From: Thalassobacillus devorans MSP14
Lineage (GTDB): Bacteria; Bacillota; Bacilli; Bacillales; Halobacillaceae
Direction: 5' to 3'
Length of the DNA: 64,000 bases
Assembly: GCF_000496835.1 (NCBI RefSeq)
Contig: NZ_KI543238.1
Span: forward strand, 400,229-464,228
The translations under genes were made by a program, and so were the position numbers. Position 1 is the stretch's first letter, and the number at the start of each line of letters is the position of its first letter. A model generated the notes under the pieces. The model made no database searches. It had not been told where the DNA came from and saw only the letters and a program-made list of their open reading frames with translations. Positions 33,236 through 41,978 of this stretch are shown in pieces.

Positions 33236-34405
33236 ATGACTTTTGAAGAGCGCTTTGACTGGCGCCTATTTTTTATTATGATAGCTTTGTTTACCATCAG
33301 TTGTGTTGCCATATATAGCGCCATACAGACCAATCAATATTCCGATAATTTTGTGGTGCGCCAAATCATGTGGTATATACTTGGAAGCATCATCATTGCA
33401 GGAATGATGATGTTCGAACCGATACAATATAAAGGATTGAGCTGGTATCTATATGGAGCAGGAATCCTTGTTCTTGCAGTCCTGGTAGTAGCTCCGGCAA
33501 GCATTGCTCCAGTGATAAATGGTCAGAAGAGTTGGTTTTTGCTTCCAGGTATCGGTTCTATCCAACCCTCAGAATTCATGAAAATATTTACGATACTTGT
33601 GCTAAGCAGGGTGATCGTCAATCATAACAAAAGCAACCAGTTCAAAACTACGAAAACGGATCTTTATCTGCTGTTGAAAATTATGGGAATTACAGGGCTT
33701 CCGATTTTACTGATCATGCAGCAGCCGGATTTCGGTACAGCACTAGTGTTTTTAGGTATCATGTCCGGAATGATTATCGTTGCAGGAATCACCTGGAAAT
33801 TGATTTTGCCCATTTATGGTGTAATTGGAGCTGTAGGGGGCTCAGTCCTTTATTTAGTAATTCAGGCACCACAAATATTGCAGGAGTACCTGGGAATCAA
33901 GGAATATCAACTGGGCAGGATTTACGCCTGGCTCGAACCTTACAAATATCAATCAGGAGATGGCTATCATCTGATCAAATCCCTACAGGCCATCGGCTCT
34001 GGAATGTTAACCGGAAAAGGCTTTGGCGATGGGGAAGTGTACATTCCTGAAAGCCATACCGACTTTATTTTCGCTGTTATCGGCGAGGAATTCGGTTTTG
34101 TCGGCAGCTGTCTTGTCATTTTGGTGTTCTTTTTATTGATTTATCATCTGATTCAGCTGGCCATCCGGGCAAACTATTCATTTAGTGCGTATGTGTGCGT
34201 CGGTGTCGTCAGCATGATCACTTTTCACGTATTCCAAAATATTGGCATGACCGTCCAGCTTTTGCCGATCACAGGAATTCCTTTGCCATTCATCAGTTAT
34301 GGGGGAAGTTCGCTGCTTGCGAATCTGATAGCGATCGGACTTGCGTTTGCCGTTCATTTCCATCAGCGCGAGTTTATGTTCGGAGATAACAATTTACAGG
34401 ATTAA
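33236..34405 (+). CDS. SEDS-family peptidoglycan polymerase (RodA/FtsW type)
   Basis: A 389-aa protein with about ten membrane helices. SEDS signatures: GQKSWFLLPGIGSIQPSEFMKI, QQPDFGTALVF with the conserved catalytic-loop Asp, GSGMLTGKGFGDG, ESHTDFIFAVIGEEFGFVGS, PLPFISYGGSSLL. These enzymes polymerise lipid II with a class B PBP partner. RodA (elongation) is favoured over FtsW or SpoVE, but no neighbour confirms it. ATG after TTGAGGATGG. It is monocistronic with a terminator. Confidence 0.85.
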   Translation: MTFEERFDWRLFFIMIALFTISCVAIYSAIQTNQYSDNFVVRQIMWYILGSIIIAGMMMFEPIQYKGLSWYLYGAGILVLAVLVVAPASIAPVINGQKSWFLLPGIGSIQPSEFMKIFTILVLSRVIVNHNKSNQFKTTKTDLYLLLKIMGITGLPILLIMQQPDFGTALVFLGIMSGMIIVAGITWKLILPIYGVIGAVGGSVLYLVIQAPQILQEYLGIKEYQLGRIYAWLEPYKYQSGDGYHLIKSLQAIGSGMLTGKGFGDGEVYIPESHTDFIFAVIGEEFGFVGSCLVILVFFLLIYHLIQLAIRANYSFSAYVCVGVVSMITFHVFQNIGMTVQLLPITGIPLPFISYGGSSLLANLIAIGLAFAVHFHQREFMFGDNNLQD

Positions 34406-34411
34406 TTAAAC

Positions 34412-34450
34412 AAAAAGGAAGGATTCCGATACAGGCATCCTTCCTTTTTA
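34412..34450 (+). terminator. Terminator after SEDS gene
   Basis: AAAAAGGAAGGAT paired with ATCCTTCCTTTTT. Confidence 0.9.
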
Positions 34451-34476
34451 TGTATGGCTGAGTTTTACATTTAAGC

Positions 34477-34617
34477 GAAGACTCAGTTTCGAGAGAAATT
34501 GTTTCCGTTACGGGTTATGAGCTTATGGAGGTCCGGGAAATCACTCGCTTTCCATGGGCGGACAGTGAGCTTCCTCAGGCACCGCCTTGCGGGATCTCAC
34601 CGTCATGTTCATCCCAC
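34477..34617 (+). repeat. Dispersed intergenic repeat, copy C
   Basis: GAAGACTCAGTTTCGAGAG, then GGAGGTCCGGGAAATCACTC and GCTTTCCATGGGCGGAC, then CACCGCCTTGCGGGATCTCA. It shares long identical stretches with copy A at 10607 in the same orientation. It fills the gap between the SEDS gene and the convergent ABC permease gene. Confidence 0.78.
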
Positions 34618-34634
34618 AGAAACTCGAAAAAAAA

Positions 34635-35411
34635 TCATGCCATTTCTTTGGTGCGGAAAGTATAAATAGCAGCTATTAGCAAGAGGGCACTGATTCCTAT
34701 CGTGACCAGTGCAGTTCCCCACAGGTCACCTGGAATGCTTCCGTCACTGAGCATCGTCCGTATATAGCCACTTATCTTAGCGGGACTCCATTCGAGGACA
34801 TGGCTGAAAATGTTCGTAATGATGCTGGTGAGGATTACGAACAGGATCGTTAAGAATCCAACCAGTCCTGGCACTTTGAACAACGTGTTCATAAACACCG
34901 ATATACTAATGACATACAACAGCCATAGCCCATAGAAGAACCAGGTCCATATCAGATCTAATAACGAAATATCACCAAACAGGATATTGACGTAATACCA
35001 GCTGGCTATCAATCCAGCAAAAAAAGATACTAACACTAAAACACTGACAGCGCTCCATTTTGCTGATACATAGGTGCTGTACTTAACAGGCTTTACCAGC
35101 ACAAGTTCGGCTACGCCGCTTTTTCTTTCCCCTGAAATCAGCCCCATTGACATTAAGGCGATGACAAGCACACCAAGCTGGCTGTATTGTGCGAGACTCA
35201 TCATCAACACCTCGTGAGCAGGAGGTGTCGGTATTTCAAATGATGCCCCTTCCGGAAGTCCGCCGACAGATTCGATAATTTGCGGCAGGTAATAAGTAGA
35301 TAGCGGGTCAGATATGCCGAGCAGGATGAATACAAGTGGAACCCAGATCCATTTAAAGTTACGTCCTGCTTCCAGCATTTCACGTTTGAAAACTGTCATG
35401 AATTGCATCAT
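34635..35411 (-). CDS. ABC-2 type transporter permease (YxlG-like)
   Basis: A 258-aa membrane protein with six hydrophobic segments and the ABC-2 motif LISGERKSGVAELVLVKPVKYSTYVSAKW after TM2. It overlaps the ATPase gene stop by four bases (start ATG within that overlap), so the two are translationally coupled. The order PLDc_N protein - ATPase - permease matches B. subtilis yxlEFG, the transporter downstream of sigma-Y. Export of a peptide or toxic compound is plausible but unproven. Confidence 0.82.
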   Translation of the reverse strand: MMQFMTVFKREMLEAGRNFKWIWVPLVFILLGISDPLSTYYLPQIIESVGGLPEGASFEIPTPPAHEVLMMSLAQYSQLGVLVIALMSMGLISGERKSGVAELVLVKPVKYSTYVSAKWSAVSVLVLVSFFAGLIASWYYVNILFGDISLLDLIWTWFFYGLWLLYVISISVFMNTLFKVPGLVGFLTILFVILTSIITNIFSHVLEWSPAKISGYIRTMLSDGSIPGDLWGTALVTIGISALLLIAAIYTFRTKEMA

Positions 35412-36316
35412 TGATTCACCACCTTCATGAAGAGATCCTCTAATGATGCACGACCGACTTCAAAGCGTTCCAGCGGCCAGCCTTCTGTATAAATCAATTG
35501 TAAAATTTCATCTCTCGCCTGGTTGGTGTCGTTGACAAAAATATGATAATTCCCTTTATTATGTTCCGCTCGTATGACGGCAGGCAAGGCAGTTATTTTT
35601 TCTTCCTCAGGGGTAAAGCCTTCCTGGAATGACACGTCGATCTTATCGACACGATGCTTCTGCCGAACCCCTTCAAGCGATCCAGCCTCCACTATTTTAC
35701 CGTTATGCATCAGCAGCAGTTCATCACTGACTTCTTCGGCATCATTTAAAATATGAGTGGAGAACAGCAGGGTTGTTTCTGCTTTCAGCTCTTCCATTAA
35801 TGACAACACTTCGCGTCTGCCGATAGGATCAAGAGCGGAAACCGGCTCATCCAGCATCAATAATTTTGGCTTATGAATCATTGCCTGGGCAATACCCAGA
35901 CGCTGCTTCATCCCTCCGGAATATTTATTGATTCGTTTATTTTTTGCATCCGCGATACCGACACGGGCTAATAACTCATCAGCGCGTTTAGCTGCGGTTT
36001 GTCTGTCCATATTAGCAAGCCTGGCGACATAGACGAGGAACTCCTTGCCTGACATCCATGTATGGAAAACCGGGTGCTGGGGGAGGTACCCGATGTGATA
36101 ACGGATATCTGATTGAACGCTCATCCCCTCAAAAGAGATTTTTCCTCCATTGGAACGGATCAGACCGGAGAGCATGCGTAATGTTGTGGTTTTGCCGGCA
36201 CCATTCGGGCCAAGCAACGCTACACAGGAACCTTTATTGATGGAAAAATCAATCCCCTGGATGACAGGCTTGCCATCATAATTTTTTTTAAGGTTTTGTA
36301 CTGTGAGCAGTGACAT
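35408..36316 (-). CDS. ABC transporter ATP-binding protein (YxlF-like)
   Basis: A 302-aa ATPase. Walker A LLGPNGAGKTT (35-44), Q-loop YLPQHPV, signature YSGGMKQRLG (132-141), Walker B KLLMLDEP (151-158), H-loop LFSTHILNDAEEV. A C-terminal extension of about 80 residues is typical of ABC-2 exporters. The start ATG at 36316 overlaps the stop of the upstream gene (TAATG) with AGGAGACAGGAG before it; a longer upstream frame is rejected. Confidence 0.88.
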   Translation of the reverse strand: MSLLTVQNLKKNYDGKPVIQGIDFSINKGSCVALLGPNGAGKTTTLRMLSGLIRSNGGKISFEGMSVQSDIRYHIGYLPQHPVFHTWMSGKEFLVYVARLANMDRQTAAKRADELLARVGIADAKNKRINKYSGGMKQRLGIAQAMIHKPKLLMLDEPVSALDPIGRREVLSLMEELKAETTLLFSTHILNDAEEVSDELLLMHNGKIVEAGSLEGVRQKHRVDKIDVSFQEGFTPEEEKITALPAVIRAEHNKGNYHIFVNDTNQARDEILQLIYTEGWPLERFEVGRASLEDLFMKVVNQ

Positions 36317-36519
36317 TACTCCTGTCTCCTTCCAACCACGAAATACAATATCGGCCCAATCATATTTAATAACAGAATGATGAACAGCCACATGATTTTC
36401 GGGCCATTTGTATGCTCGATGCGGAACCAGTCGATCAATGCGACCACTTGTAAAATCAGCTGAATGACAAGAAGCGGTGCGACAAGTGCCCAGTTGATTG
36501 TTTCGAAAACTTCTGCCAT
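36316..36519 (-). CDS. PLDc_N-domain small membrane protein (YxlE-like)
   Basis: A 67-aa protein with two spans: VAPLLVIQLILQVVALIDWF and KIMWLFIILLLNMIGPILYF, ending VVGRRQE. This is the phospholipase D N-terminal-like (PLDc_N) domain. In B. subtilis YxlE lies in the sigY operon just before the ABC genes. Here no sigY, yxlC or yxlD is visible upstream, as the trp leader follows divergently. Ribosome binding site AAAGGGGG. Confidence 0.82.
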   Translation of the reverse strand: MAEVFETINWALVAPLLVIQLILQVVALIDWFRIEHTNGPKIMWLFIILLLNMIGPILYFVVGRRQE

Positions 36520-36655
36520 ATTAAATCCCCCTTTATTACCGAATAACTAATTATACGAATAACGATAGGAAAAAGCTTCATTTTTGTAAATAATTTCTTC
36601 TTAATCTTTCTTAGAGCCTAAGTTTTGCTTTTGTACAAATAGTCAGAACTTTTGG

Positions 36656-36684
36656 TTGACAGGAAGAATAGTATTCTATAAACT
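36656..36684 (+). promoter_or_regulatory. Sigma-A promoter of the trp operon
   Basis: TTGACA (36656-36661); possible -10 sequences are TATAAA (36677-36682, 15-base spacer) or TAAACT (36679-36684, 17-base spacer). The TRAP leader begins just downstream. Confidence 0.7.
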
Positions 36685-36695
36685 AACAAACAAGT

Positions 36696-36764
36696 TAGAG
36701 TTAAGAGATGAGAATGAGTGAGCTGAGTTGAGGTAGTGGGATGAGTTGAGCCGAGCGAGTAGAG
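36696..36764 (+). promoter_or_regulatory. TRAP (MtrB) binding site in the trp leader
   Basis: About a dozen GAG/TAG triplets, mostly one to three bases apart: for example at 36696, 36705, 36710, 36716, 36720, 36725, 36730, 36734, 36743, 36748, 36753, 36757 and 36760. This is the known target of tryptophan-activated TRAP, an 11-subunit ring. It predicts repression of the operon when tryptophan is plentiful. Confidence 0.9.
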
Positions 36765-36836
36765 GGACGTCAGGGAGAGCCTGAGTCGTTGCCTGTACCA
36801 ACCTTCATTTTATCATCCACTTTTTACCCTCAAACT

Positions 36837-36868
36837 CTCATTCTCCATAACTATTATGGAGAGGTGAG
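36837..36868 (+). promoter_or_regulatory. Hairpin sequestering the trpE ribosome binding site
   Basis: CTCCATAA (36843-36850) pairs with TTATGGAG (36854-36861), and CTCA (36837-36840) with TGAG (36865-36868), closing over the ribosome binding site GAGAGGTGAGG four bases before the trpE ATG. In B. subtilis TRAP binding favours a similar blocking hairpin. Confidence 0.75.
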
Positions 36869-36871
36869 GAC

Positions 36872-38380
36872 ATGACCACACGTGAAGCTTTTCTGAATGA
36901 TGCATGCACGCATCAAACCATTCCTGTTACAGCATCCTTTTATACGGATACCCTGACACCGATTCATATGTTTCAGGCATTGAAGGACGAAGCAGTTTAT
37001 ATGCTGGAAAGTCAGGACCCGGAGTCTCCATGGTCCAATTTTTCGTTTATTGGCATTGAACCTATGTTGGAGGTCGAACAAAGCGGGGAAACCTTTCAAA
37101 TCAAAGATTTACAGCGGAAATTTGTGATGGACGCTCCGAATTTACAGAAGGCCTTCGATCGCTCACTGGAGTACTTGAAGGTGAAAGAACCGGACGTCGC
37201 TGTGCCGTTCCGTGGAGGGGCTGTCGGTTATATCGCTTATGACGCTATATCGGATGCAGAACCAGTGCCTCCTGCCATTGAGGATGATATTCCAATATCA
37301 AACTACCACTTGTTGTTCTGCCAGACATTGATCGCTTATAACCATAAAACGAAAGAGACGACGATCATGCAGTTCGCACGGTTGGAAGACGGGGTGGAAC
37401 CGGGAGATAAATTCAACCAGGCGAAGACACGAATTAAAGAGCTCAGCGAACAGTTGATGAGCAACGGACTTGTTCATGATCTTATGCTGACGAACGATAC
37501 GGAAGCTGAAGAAGAGATTCCCTTAAAAAGCAACTATACTCATGAAGCATTTCTGCAGGATGTAGAAAAAGTGAAGCGATACATCCATGCCGGTGATATA
37601 TTTCAGGCGGTATTATCCCAGCGATTCGAGGCTGAAACTACGCTTGGTGGCTTTCAATTGTATCGTGTGCTTAGGAAAGTGAACCCGTCGCCATATATGT
37701 TTTATTTAAAGTTTGGTGAGCTGGAAGTGATCGGAAGTTCCCCGGAACGTCTGCTGGAAGTCCGGAACAGGAGGTTAGAGATTCACCCGATAGCGGGGAC
37801 AAGAAAACGAGGCATAACCGAAGCAGAAGATGATGCACTTGCCAAGGAGCTGCTGGCTGATGAAAAAGAACGGGCCGAGCACCGGATGCTTGTCGATCTT
37901 GCCCGTAATGATATCGGACGTGTAGCTGAATTTGGGTCTGTAGCGGTACCGGAATTCATGACCATCGGACGCTTTTCCAAGGTAATGCACATCATTAGTA
38001 AAGTGACCGGCGAATTACGCAAAGATGTCCATCCGATTGAAGCCTTGTACTCCGCTTTTCCGGCAGGAACGTTATCCGGAGCACCGAAAGTTAGGGCCAT
38101 GCAGATTTTGCGGGAATTAGAACCTACTCCAAGACATTTATATGGAGGAGGTATCCTTTATCTTGGATTTGATGGCAACATCGATTCCTGCATTACGATT
38201 AGGACCATGACCCTGTATCAAGGAAAAGCATATATCCAGGCAGGAGCAGGGGTAGTTGCCGATTCTGATCCCCAAGGCGAATATGAAGAGACGTTGAATA
38301 AAGCAAGTGCTTTGAAAAAAACGATCGAGTTAGCTGAGAAAATGTTTGAGAAGAGCAGAGAAGGAGTGGAGTTGAGATGA
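36872..38380 (+). CDS. trpE: Anthranilate synthase component I
   Basis: A 502-aa chorismate-using enzyme converting chorismate and glutamine/ammonia to anthranilate. Chorismate-binding C-terminal motifs are NPSPYMFYLKF, GSSPERLLEV, PIAGTRKRG, AEHRMLVDLARNDIGRV, and FPAGTLSGAPKVRAMQI. The N-terminal region holds the tryptophan feedback site (about residue 40, MLESQDP, near the LLES motif). First gene of trpEDCFBA-trpG; overlaps trpD by four bases. Confidence 0.96.
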   Translation: MTTREAFLNDACTHQTIPVTASFYTDTLTPIHMFQALKDEAVYMLESQDPESPWSNFSFIGIEPMLEVEQSGETFQIKDLQRKFVMDAPNLQKAFDRSLEYLKVKEPDVAVPFRGGAVGYIAYDAISDAEPVPPAIEDDIPISNYHLLFCQTLIAYNHKTKETTIMQFARLEDGVEPGDKFNQAKTRIKELSEQLMSNGLVHDLMLTNDTEAEEEIPLKSNYTHEAFLQDVEKVKRYIHAGDIFQAVLSQRFEAETTLGGFQLYRVLRKVNPSPYMFYLKFGELEVIGSSPERLLEVRNRRLEIHPIAGTRKRGITEAEDDALAKELLADEKERAEHRMLVDLARNDIGRVAEFGSVAVPEFMTIGRFSKVMHIISKVTGELRKDVHPIEALYSAFPAGTLSGAPKVRAMQILRELEPTPRHLYGGGILYLGFDGNIDSCITIRTMTLYQGKAYIQAGAGVVADSDPQGEYEETLNKASALKKTIELAEKMFEKSREGVELR

Positions 38381-39396
38381 AAGAATTATTGAAACGTGTC
38401 GTAGAAGGAGAAAAGCTGGGAGAACAGGAATCTTTTGAATTGATGAATCAAATCATGAAGGGGAAAGTCTCTACCGGTCAATTGATGAGTTTATTGAGTG
38501 TGTTGCGCTATCGGGGTGAAACGGTCGAAGAAATGACCGGGTTTGCAAGAGCCATGCGAAGTAACATGCTGAAAATGGATATCGAAGACGACGCGGTTAT
38601 TGATACTTGCGGTACCGGAGGAGATGGAAGTTCAACTTTCAATATTTCTACCGCAGTTGCGATTGTCCTGGCCGCCGTGGGTGTGAAAGTAGCAAAGCAT
38701 GGGAACCGGAAAGTATCGTCCAAAAGCGGCAGCGCCGATGTGCTTGAAATGCTTGGGATGCCTTTAGAGGTCACGCCTGAAGAAGGGAAGCGCGCCCTGG
38801 AAGAAAAAAGGATGACCTTCCTATTTGCTCCGAACTATCACCAGGCGATGAAGCACGCGGTGCCGGCCAGGCAGGAACTTGGGTTCCGGACTGTCTTCAA
38901 CCTGCTCGGACCGATTTCCAATCCTGCCCAGACGAAACGCCAGCTGATAGGAATCTATGATACGAGCTATGGAGAAAAGCTAGCAGGAACCATGAAGGCT
39001 CTTGGTTCCAAACATGTTTTGCTTGTGACTGGCCGTGACGGCCTTGACGAAATAACCATTACAGGAGAAACAGATATCGTGGAATTGAACGATGGAGAGA
39101 TTACCAGATATACATTGAGCCCGGAAGAGGTCGGTCTGAAACGCGGAAAATTAGAAGATATTCAAATCGTCCATCCAGCAGAAAGTGCAGCCATCATCCA
39201 GGATATCGTCTATAACAAAGCGAATGACAGCGCGAGGGACATCGTATTGATGAACGCCGCGGCGGGATTATATATCGCAGGGGAAGCCAAGAGCATCCAG
39301 GCAGGAGTAAAGCAAGTAAGAAAAGCGCTTGACGAAGGTGTTGTAAGGGAATACTTTGAAGCAATCACACATACAAAGGAGCAGAAATATGCTTGA
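38377..39396 (+). CDS. trpD: Anthranilate phosphoribosyltransferase
   Basis: A 339-aa enzyme joining anthranilate and PRPP. PRPP loop DTCGTGGDGSSTFNISTA, KHGNRKVSSKSGSADVLEMLG, and RQELGFRTVFNLLGPISNPA are diagnostic. Start ATG overlaps the trpE stop (ATGA) with GGAGTGGAG before it. Confidence 0.96.
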   Translation: MKELLKRVVEGEKLGEQESFELMNQIMKGKVSTGQLMSLLSVLRYRGETVEEMTGFARAMRSNMLKMDIEDDAVIDTCGTGGDGSSTFNISTAVAIVLAAVGVKVAKHGNRKVSSKSGSADVLEMLGMPLEVTPEEGKRALEEKRMTFLFAPNYHQAMKHAVPARQELGFRTVFNLLGPISNPAQTKRQLIGIYDTSYGEKLAGTMKALGSKHVLLVTGRDGLDEITITGETDIVELNDGEITRYTLSPEEVGLKRGKLEDIQIVHPAESAAIIQDIVYNKANDSARDIVLMNAAAGLYIAGEAKSIQAGVKQVRKALDEGVVREYFEAITHTKEQKYA

Positions 39397-40150
39397 TACG
39401 ATTCTCGCCATCAAACAACAAGAAATAGATAGGATTTTCCTCCCAGAGGAGCAGAGAACTACTCACTATTCCTTACATGAGGCCTTAAAGCATTCCCCTT
39501 ACCTTGCCGGTTTGATTGCGGAAGTGAAGAAAGCATCTCCTTCCAAAGGGATCATCCGTGATGATTTCAACCCTGTCGTCATTGCCCGGGAGTATGAAAA
39601 AGCAGGTGCCCAGGCAATTTCTGTGCTGACGGACCAGCATTTTTTCCAAGGCCATCGGGACTTTTTAAGCGACATAAAAAAGGTAGTAAATCTGCCGGTG
39701 TTGCGGAAAGACTTTATTATCGATTCCATCCAAATCGAAGAAAGTGCCCGGATCGGAGCAGATGCGATTCTATTGATCGGGGAAGCGTTAGAGCCGAAAC
39801 AGCTGCACGAATTTTACCAGCATGCGGAGACGCTTGGTTTGGAAGCACTCGTAGAAGTTCATTCGGAAGAAACGCTGGAAGGGATCTTGAAGGAGTTCAC
39901 CCCCAAGATTATCGGTATCAACAATCGGAATCTCAAAACCTTTGAAACTACACTGGAACAGACGAAGAAAATCGCTCCGATGGTACCAAAGGAAAGTCTG
40001 ATAGTCTCTGAGAGTGGCATTTTCAGCTATGAGGATATCGAACAGGTTGCAGCTGCAGGGGCAGAAGGGATTCTTGTCGGTGAAGCATTGATGCGGCAGG
40101 ATGACCTCAATCAAGCAGTGACTCATTTGATGGGGGGCGTACGTTCATGA
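39389..40150 (+). CDS. trpC: Indole-3-glycerol phosphate synthase
   Basis: A 253-aa TIM barrel. Signatures: LIAEVKKASPSKGIIRDDF, GAQAISVLTDQHFFQG, LRKDFIIDSIQI, INNRNLKTFETTLEQT, ESGIFSYEDI. Start ATG at 39389 with AAAGGAGC, overlapping the last eight bases of trpD. Converts carboxyphenylamino-deoxyribulose phosphate to indole glycerol phosphate. Confidence 0.95.
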   Translation: MLDTILAIKQQEIDRIFLPEEQRTTHYSLHEALKHSPYLAGLIAEVKKASPSKGIIRDDFNPVVIAREYEKAGAQAISVLTDQHFFQGHRDFLSDIKKVVNLPVLRKDFIIDSIQIEESARIGADAILLIGEALEPKQLHEFYQHAETLGLEALVEVHSEETLEGILKEFTPKIIGINNRNLKTFETTLEQTKKIAPMVPKESLIVSESGIFSYEDIEQVAAAGAEGILVGEALMRQDDLNQAVTHLMGGVRS

Positions 40151-40824
40151 GATCGCCTTTAGTCAAGCTGTGCGGAAACCGGTCGAAGCAGGATTTAGCT
40201 TACAGTGCATATTCGCAGGCTACTCATCTCGGTTTCATTTTCGTACCAGGAACGAAACGGTATGTTCGTCCTGAAAGAGTCGGGCGCTGGGTTAATGAAG
40301 TGAATCCGGACCAAAAACTTGTGGGTGTTTTCGTGGAACCAACTATAGAAGAACTTGAAATCGTCCTGCATTATGTGCCACTCGATATCATCCAGTTACA
40401 CGGCAATGAAACGGTTTCGGAAGTACTTCAAATTAAAGAGCATTTTTCCTTACCAGTGTGGAAAGTGATTCATCACGCCGACTTCGGTGTCGATTATATG
40501 CATCTATTCAAGGGAGCCGTAGATGGCTTTGTAGTAGATTCTAAAGTAAAGGGTGCTTATGGCGGCACTGGCGTACGATTCGACTGGGAAGCGATCCCTG
40601 CTTATCGGAAAGAAGCAGAACACCAGGGAGTTCCCTGTCTGATTGCCGGCGGCATCACTGCTGAAAATGCAGGAGAGGTATTAAGCTATTACCCCGGAGG
40701 AATCGATCTTTCCAGTGGCACTGAAACGGAAAATAAAAAAGACCAAAATAAAATTCAAGCGCTGATGAGAGAGGTGGAAAATTATGGTGCAAGTATATCC
40801 GGATCAAAAAGGGCGGTACGGTGA
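40147..40824 (+). CDS. trpF: Phosphoribosylanthranilate isomerase
   Basis: A 225-aa TIM barrel: [12 protein letters not shown] with catalytic Cys, [35 protein letters not shown] with nearby catalytic Asp ([12 protein letters not shown]), [21 protein letters not shown]. It overlaps trpC by four bases and runs 41 bases into trpB, a longer overlap than elsewhere in the operon. The tail [13 protein letters not shown] comes from that overlap. Confidence 0.94.
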   Translation: MRSPLVKLCGNRSKQDLAYSAYSQATHLGFIFVPGTKRYVRPERVGRWVNEVNPDQKLVGVFVEPTIEELEIVLHYVPLDIIQLHGNETVSEVLQIKEHFSLPVWKVIHHADFGVDYMHLFKGAVDGFVVDSKVKGAYGGTGVRFDWEAIPAYRKEAEHQGVPCLIAGGITAENAGEVLSYYPGGIDLSSGTETENKKDQNKIQALMREVENYGASISGSKRAVR

Positions 40825-41977
40825 TTTTGGCGGTAAATATGTACCGGAAACATTAATGGCTCCATTGCAGGAACTGGAAGAAGCGCTTGATGAAGCCATG
40901 GGTGATAAAGGTTTTATCGCGGAATATCATCATGTGTTAGAAAAGTATGCAGGGAGACCAACGGCGCTTACGTATGCTGATAAAATCACAGACATGTTAG
41001 GCGGTGCCAGGATTTATTTGAAGCGGGAAGATCTACTTCATACCGGCGCCCATAAGTTAAATAATGCCATCGGGCAGGCGTTGCTTGCGAAACGGATGGG
41101 CAAAAAGAAAATTATCGCAGAAACTGGAGCAGGCCAGCATGGTGTCGCTTCCGCCACGGTAGCGGCCAAGTTCGGGCTGGAATGCAAAGTGTTCATGGGG
41201 GAAGAAGATATCCGGCGACAGGAACCGAATGTGTTCCGGATGAAAATGCTCGGAGCAGAAGTCATTCCGGTATCCAGTGGCCGTGGAACTCTGAAAGATG
41301 CGACCAATGAAGCGATCCGTTACTGGGTAGCGAACTGTGAAGATCATTTTTACTTGATTGGTTCCGTGGTCGGTCCACATCCTTATCCTCGCATGGTCCG
41401 CGATTTCCAGCGCATTATCGGCGATGAATCGAAGCGGCAGTTCCTGGAAGGTGAGCCTACCTTGCCCGATTACATCTATGCCTGTGTCGGAGGTGGCAGC
41501 AACGCAATCGGGATGTTCCACCCATTTTTAGAAGACGATGTCGAACTGATCGGTGTGGAAGCCGCTGGTAAAGGCGTCGATACGGAAGAGCACGCTGCGA
41601 CACTGACAAAAGGAGATCGTGGGGTAATTCATGGGTCTCTAACTTTCTTATTGCAGGACGAACATGGTCAAATCACAGAACCTTACTCGATTTCTGCAGG
41701 TCTCGACTATCCGGGCATCGGTCCGGAGCATGCTTATTTGTTTGATTCCAAACAAGTCCGTTATGAGGCGGTGACTGATGAGGAAGCGATGAATGCATTA
41801 AAGCTGCTGACAGAGACGGAAGGCATTATTCCAGCCGTGGAAAGTGCCCACGCATTAGCCCAGGCGTTTAAAGAAGCGAAGGATTTGCCGCAGGATAAGA
41901 CTATCCTTATCAATCTTTCCGGGCGCGGTGATAAAGACCTCGCTACGATTATGAATCACTTCAAGGGGGAGGAGTAA
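40784..41977 (+). CDS. trpB: Tryptophan synthase beta subunit
   Basis: A 397-aa PLP enzyme making tryptophan from indole and serine. PLP lysine is Lys91 in [15 protein letters not shown]; other signatures are [23 protein letters not shown] and [12 protein letters not shown]. Ribosome binding site AGAGAGGTGG lies inside the end of trpF. Confidence 0.97.
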   Translation: MVQVYPDQKGRYGDFGGKYVPETLMAPLQELEEALDEAMGDKGFIAEYHHVLEKYAGRPTALTYADKITDMLGGARIYLKREDLLHTGAHKLNNAIGQALLAKRMGKKKIIAETGAGQHGVASATVAAKFGLECKVFMGEEDIRRQEPNVFRMKMLGAEVIPVSSGRGTLKDATNEAIRYWVANCEDHFYLIGSVVGPHPYPRMVRDFQRIIGDESKRQFLEGEPTLPDYIYACVGGGSNAIGMFHPFLEDDVELIGVEAAGKGVDTEEHAATLTKGDRGVIHGSLTFLLQDEHGQITEPYSISAGLDYPGIGPEHAYLFDSKQVRYEAVTDEEAMNALKLLTETEGIIPAVESAHALAQAFKEAKDLPQDKTILINLSGRGDKDLATIMNHFKGEE

Positions 41978-41978
41978 T

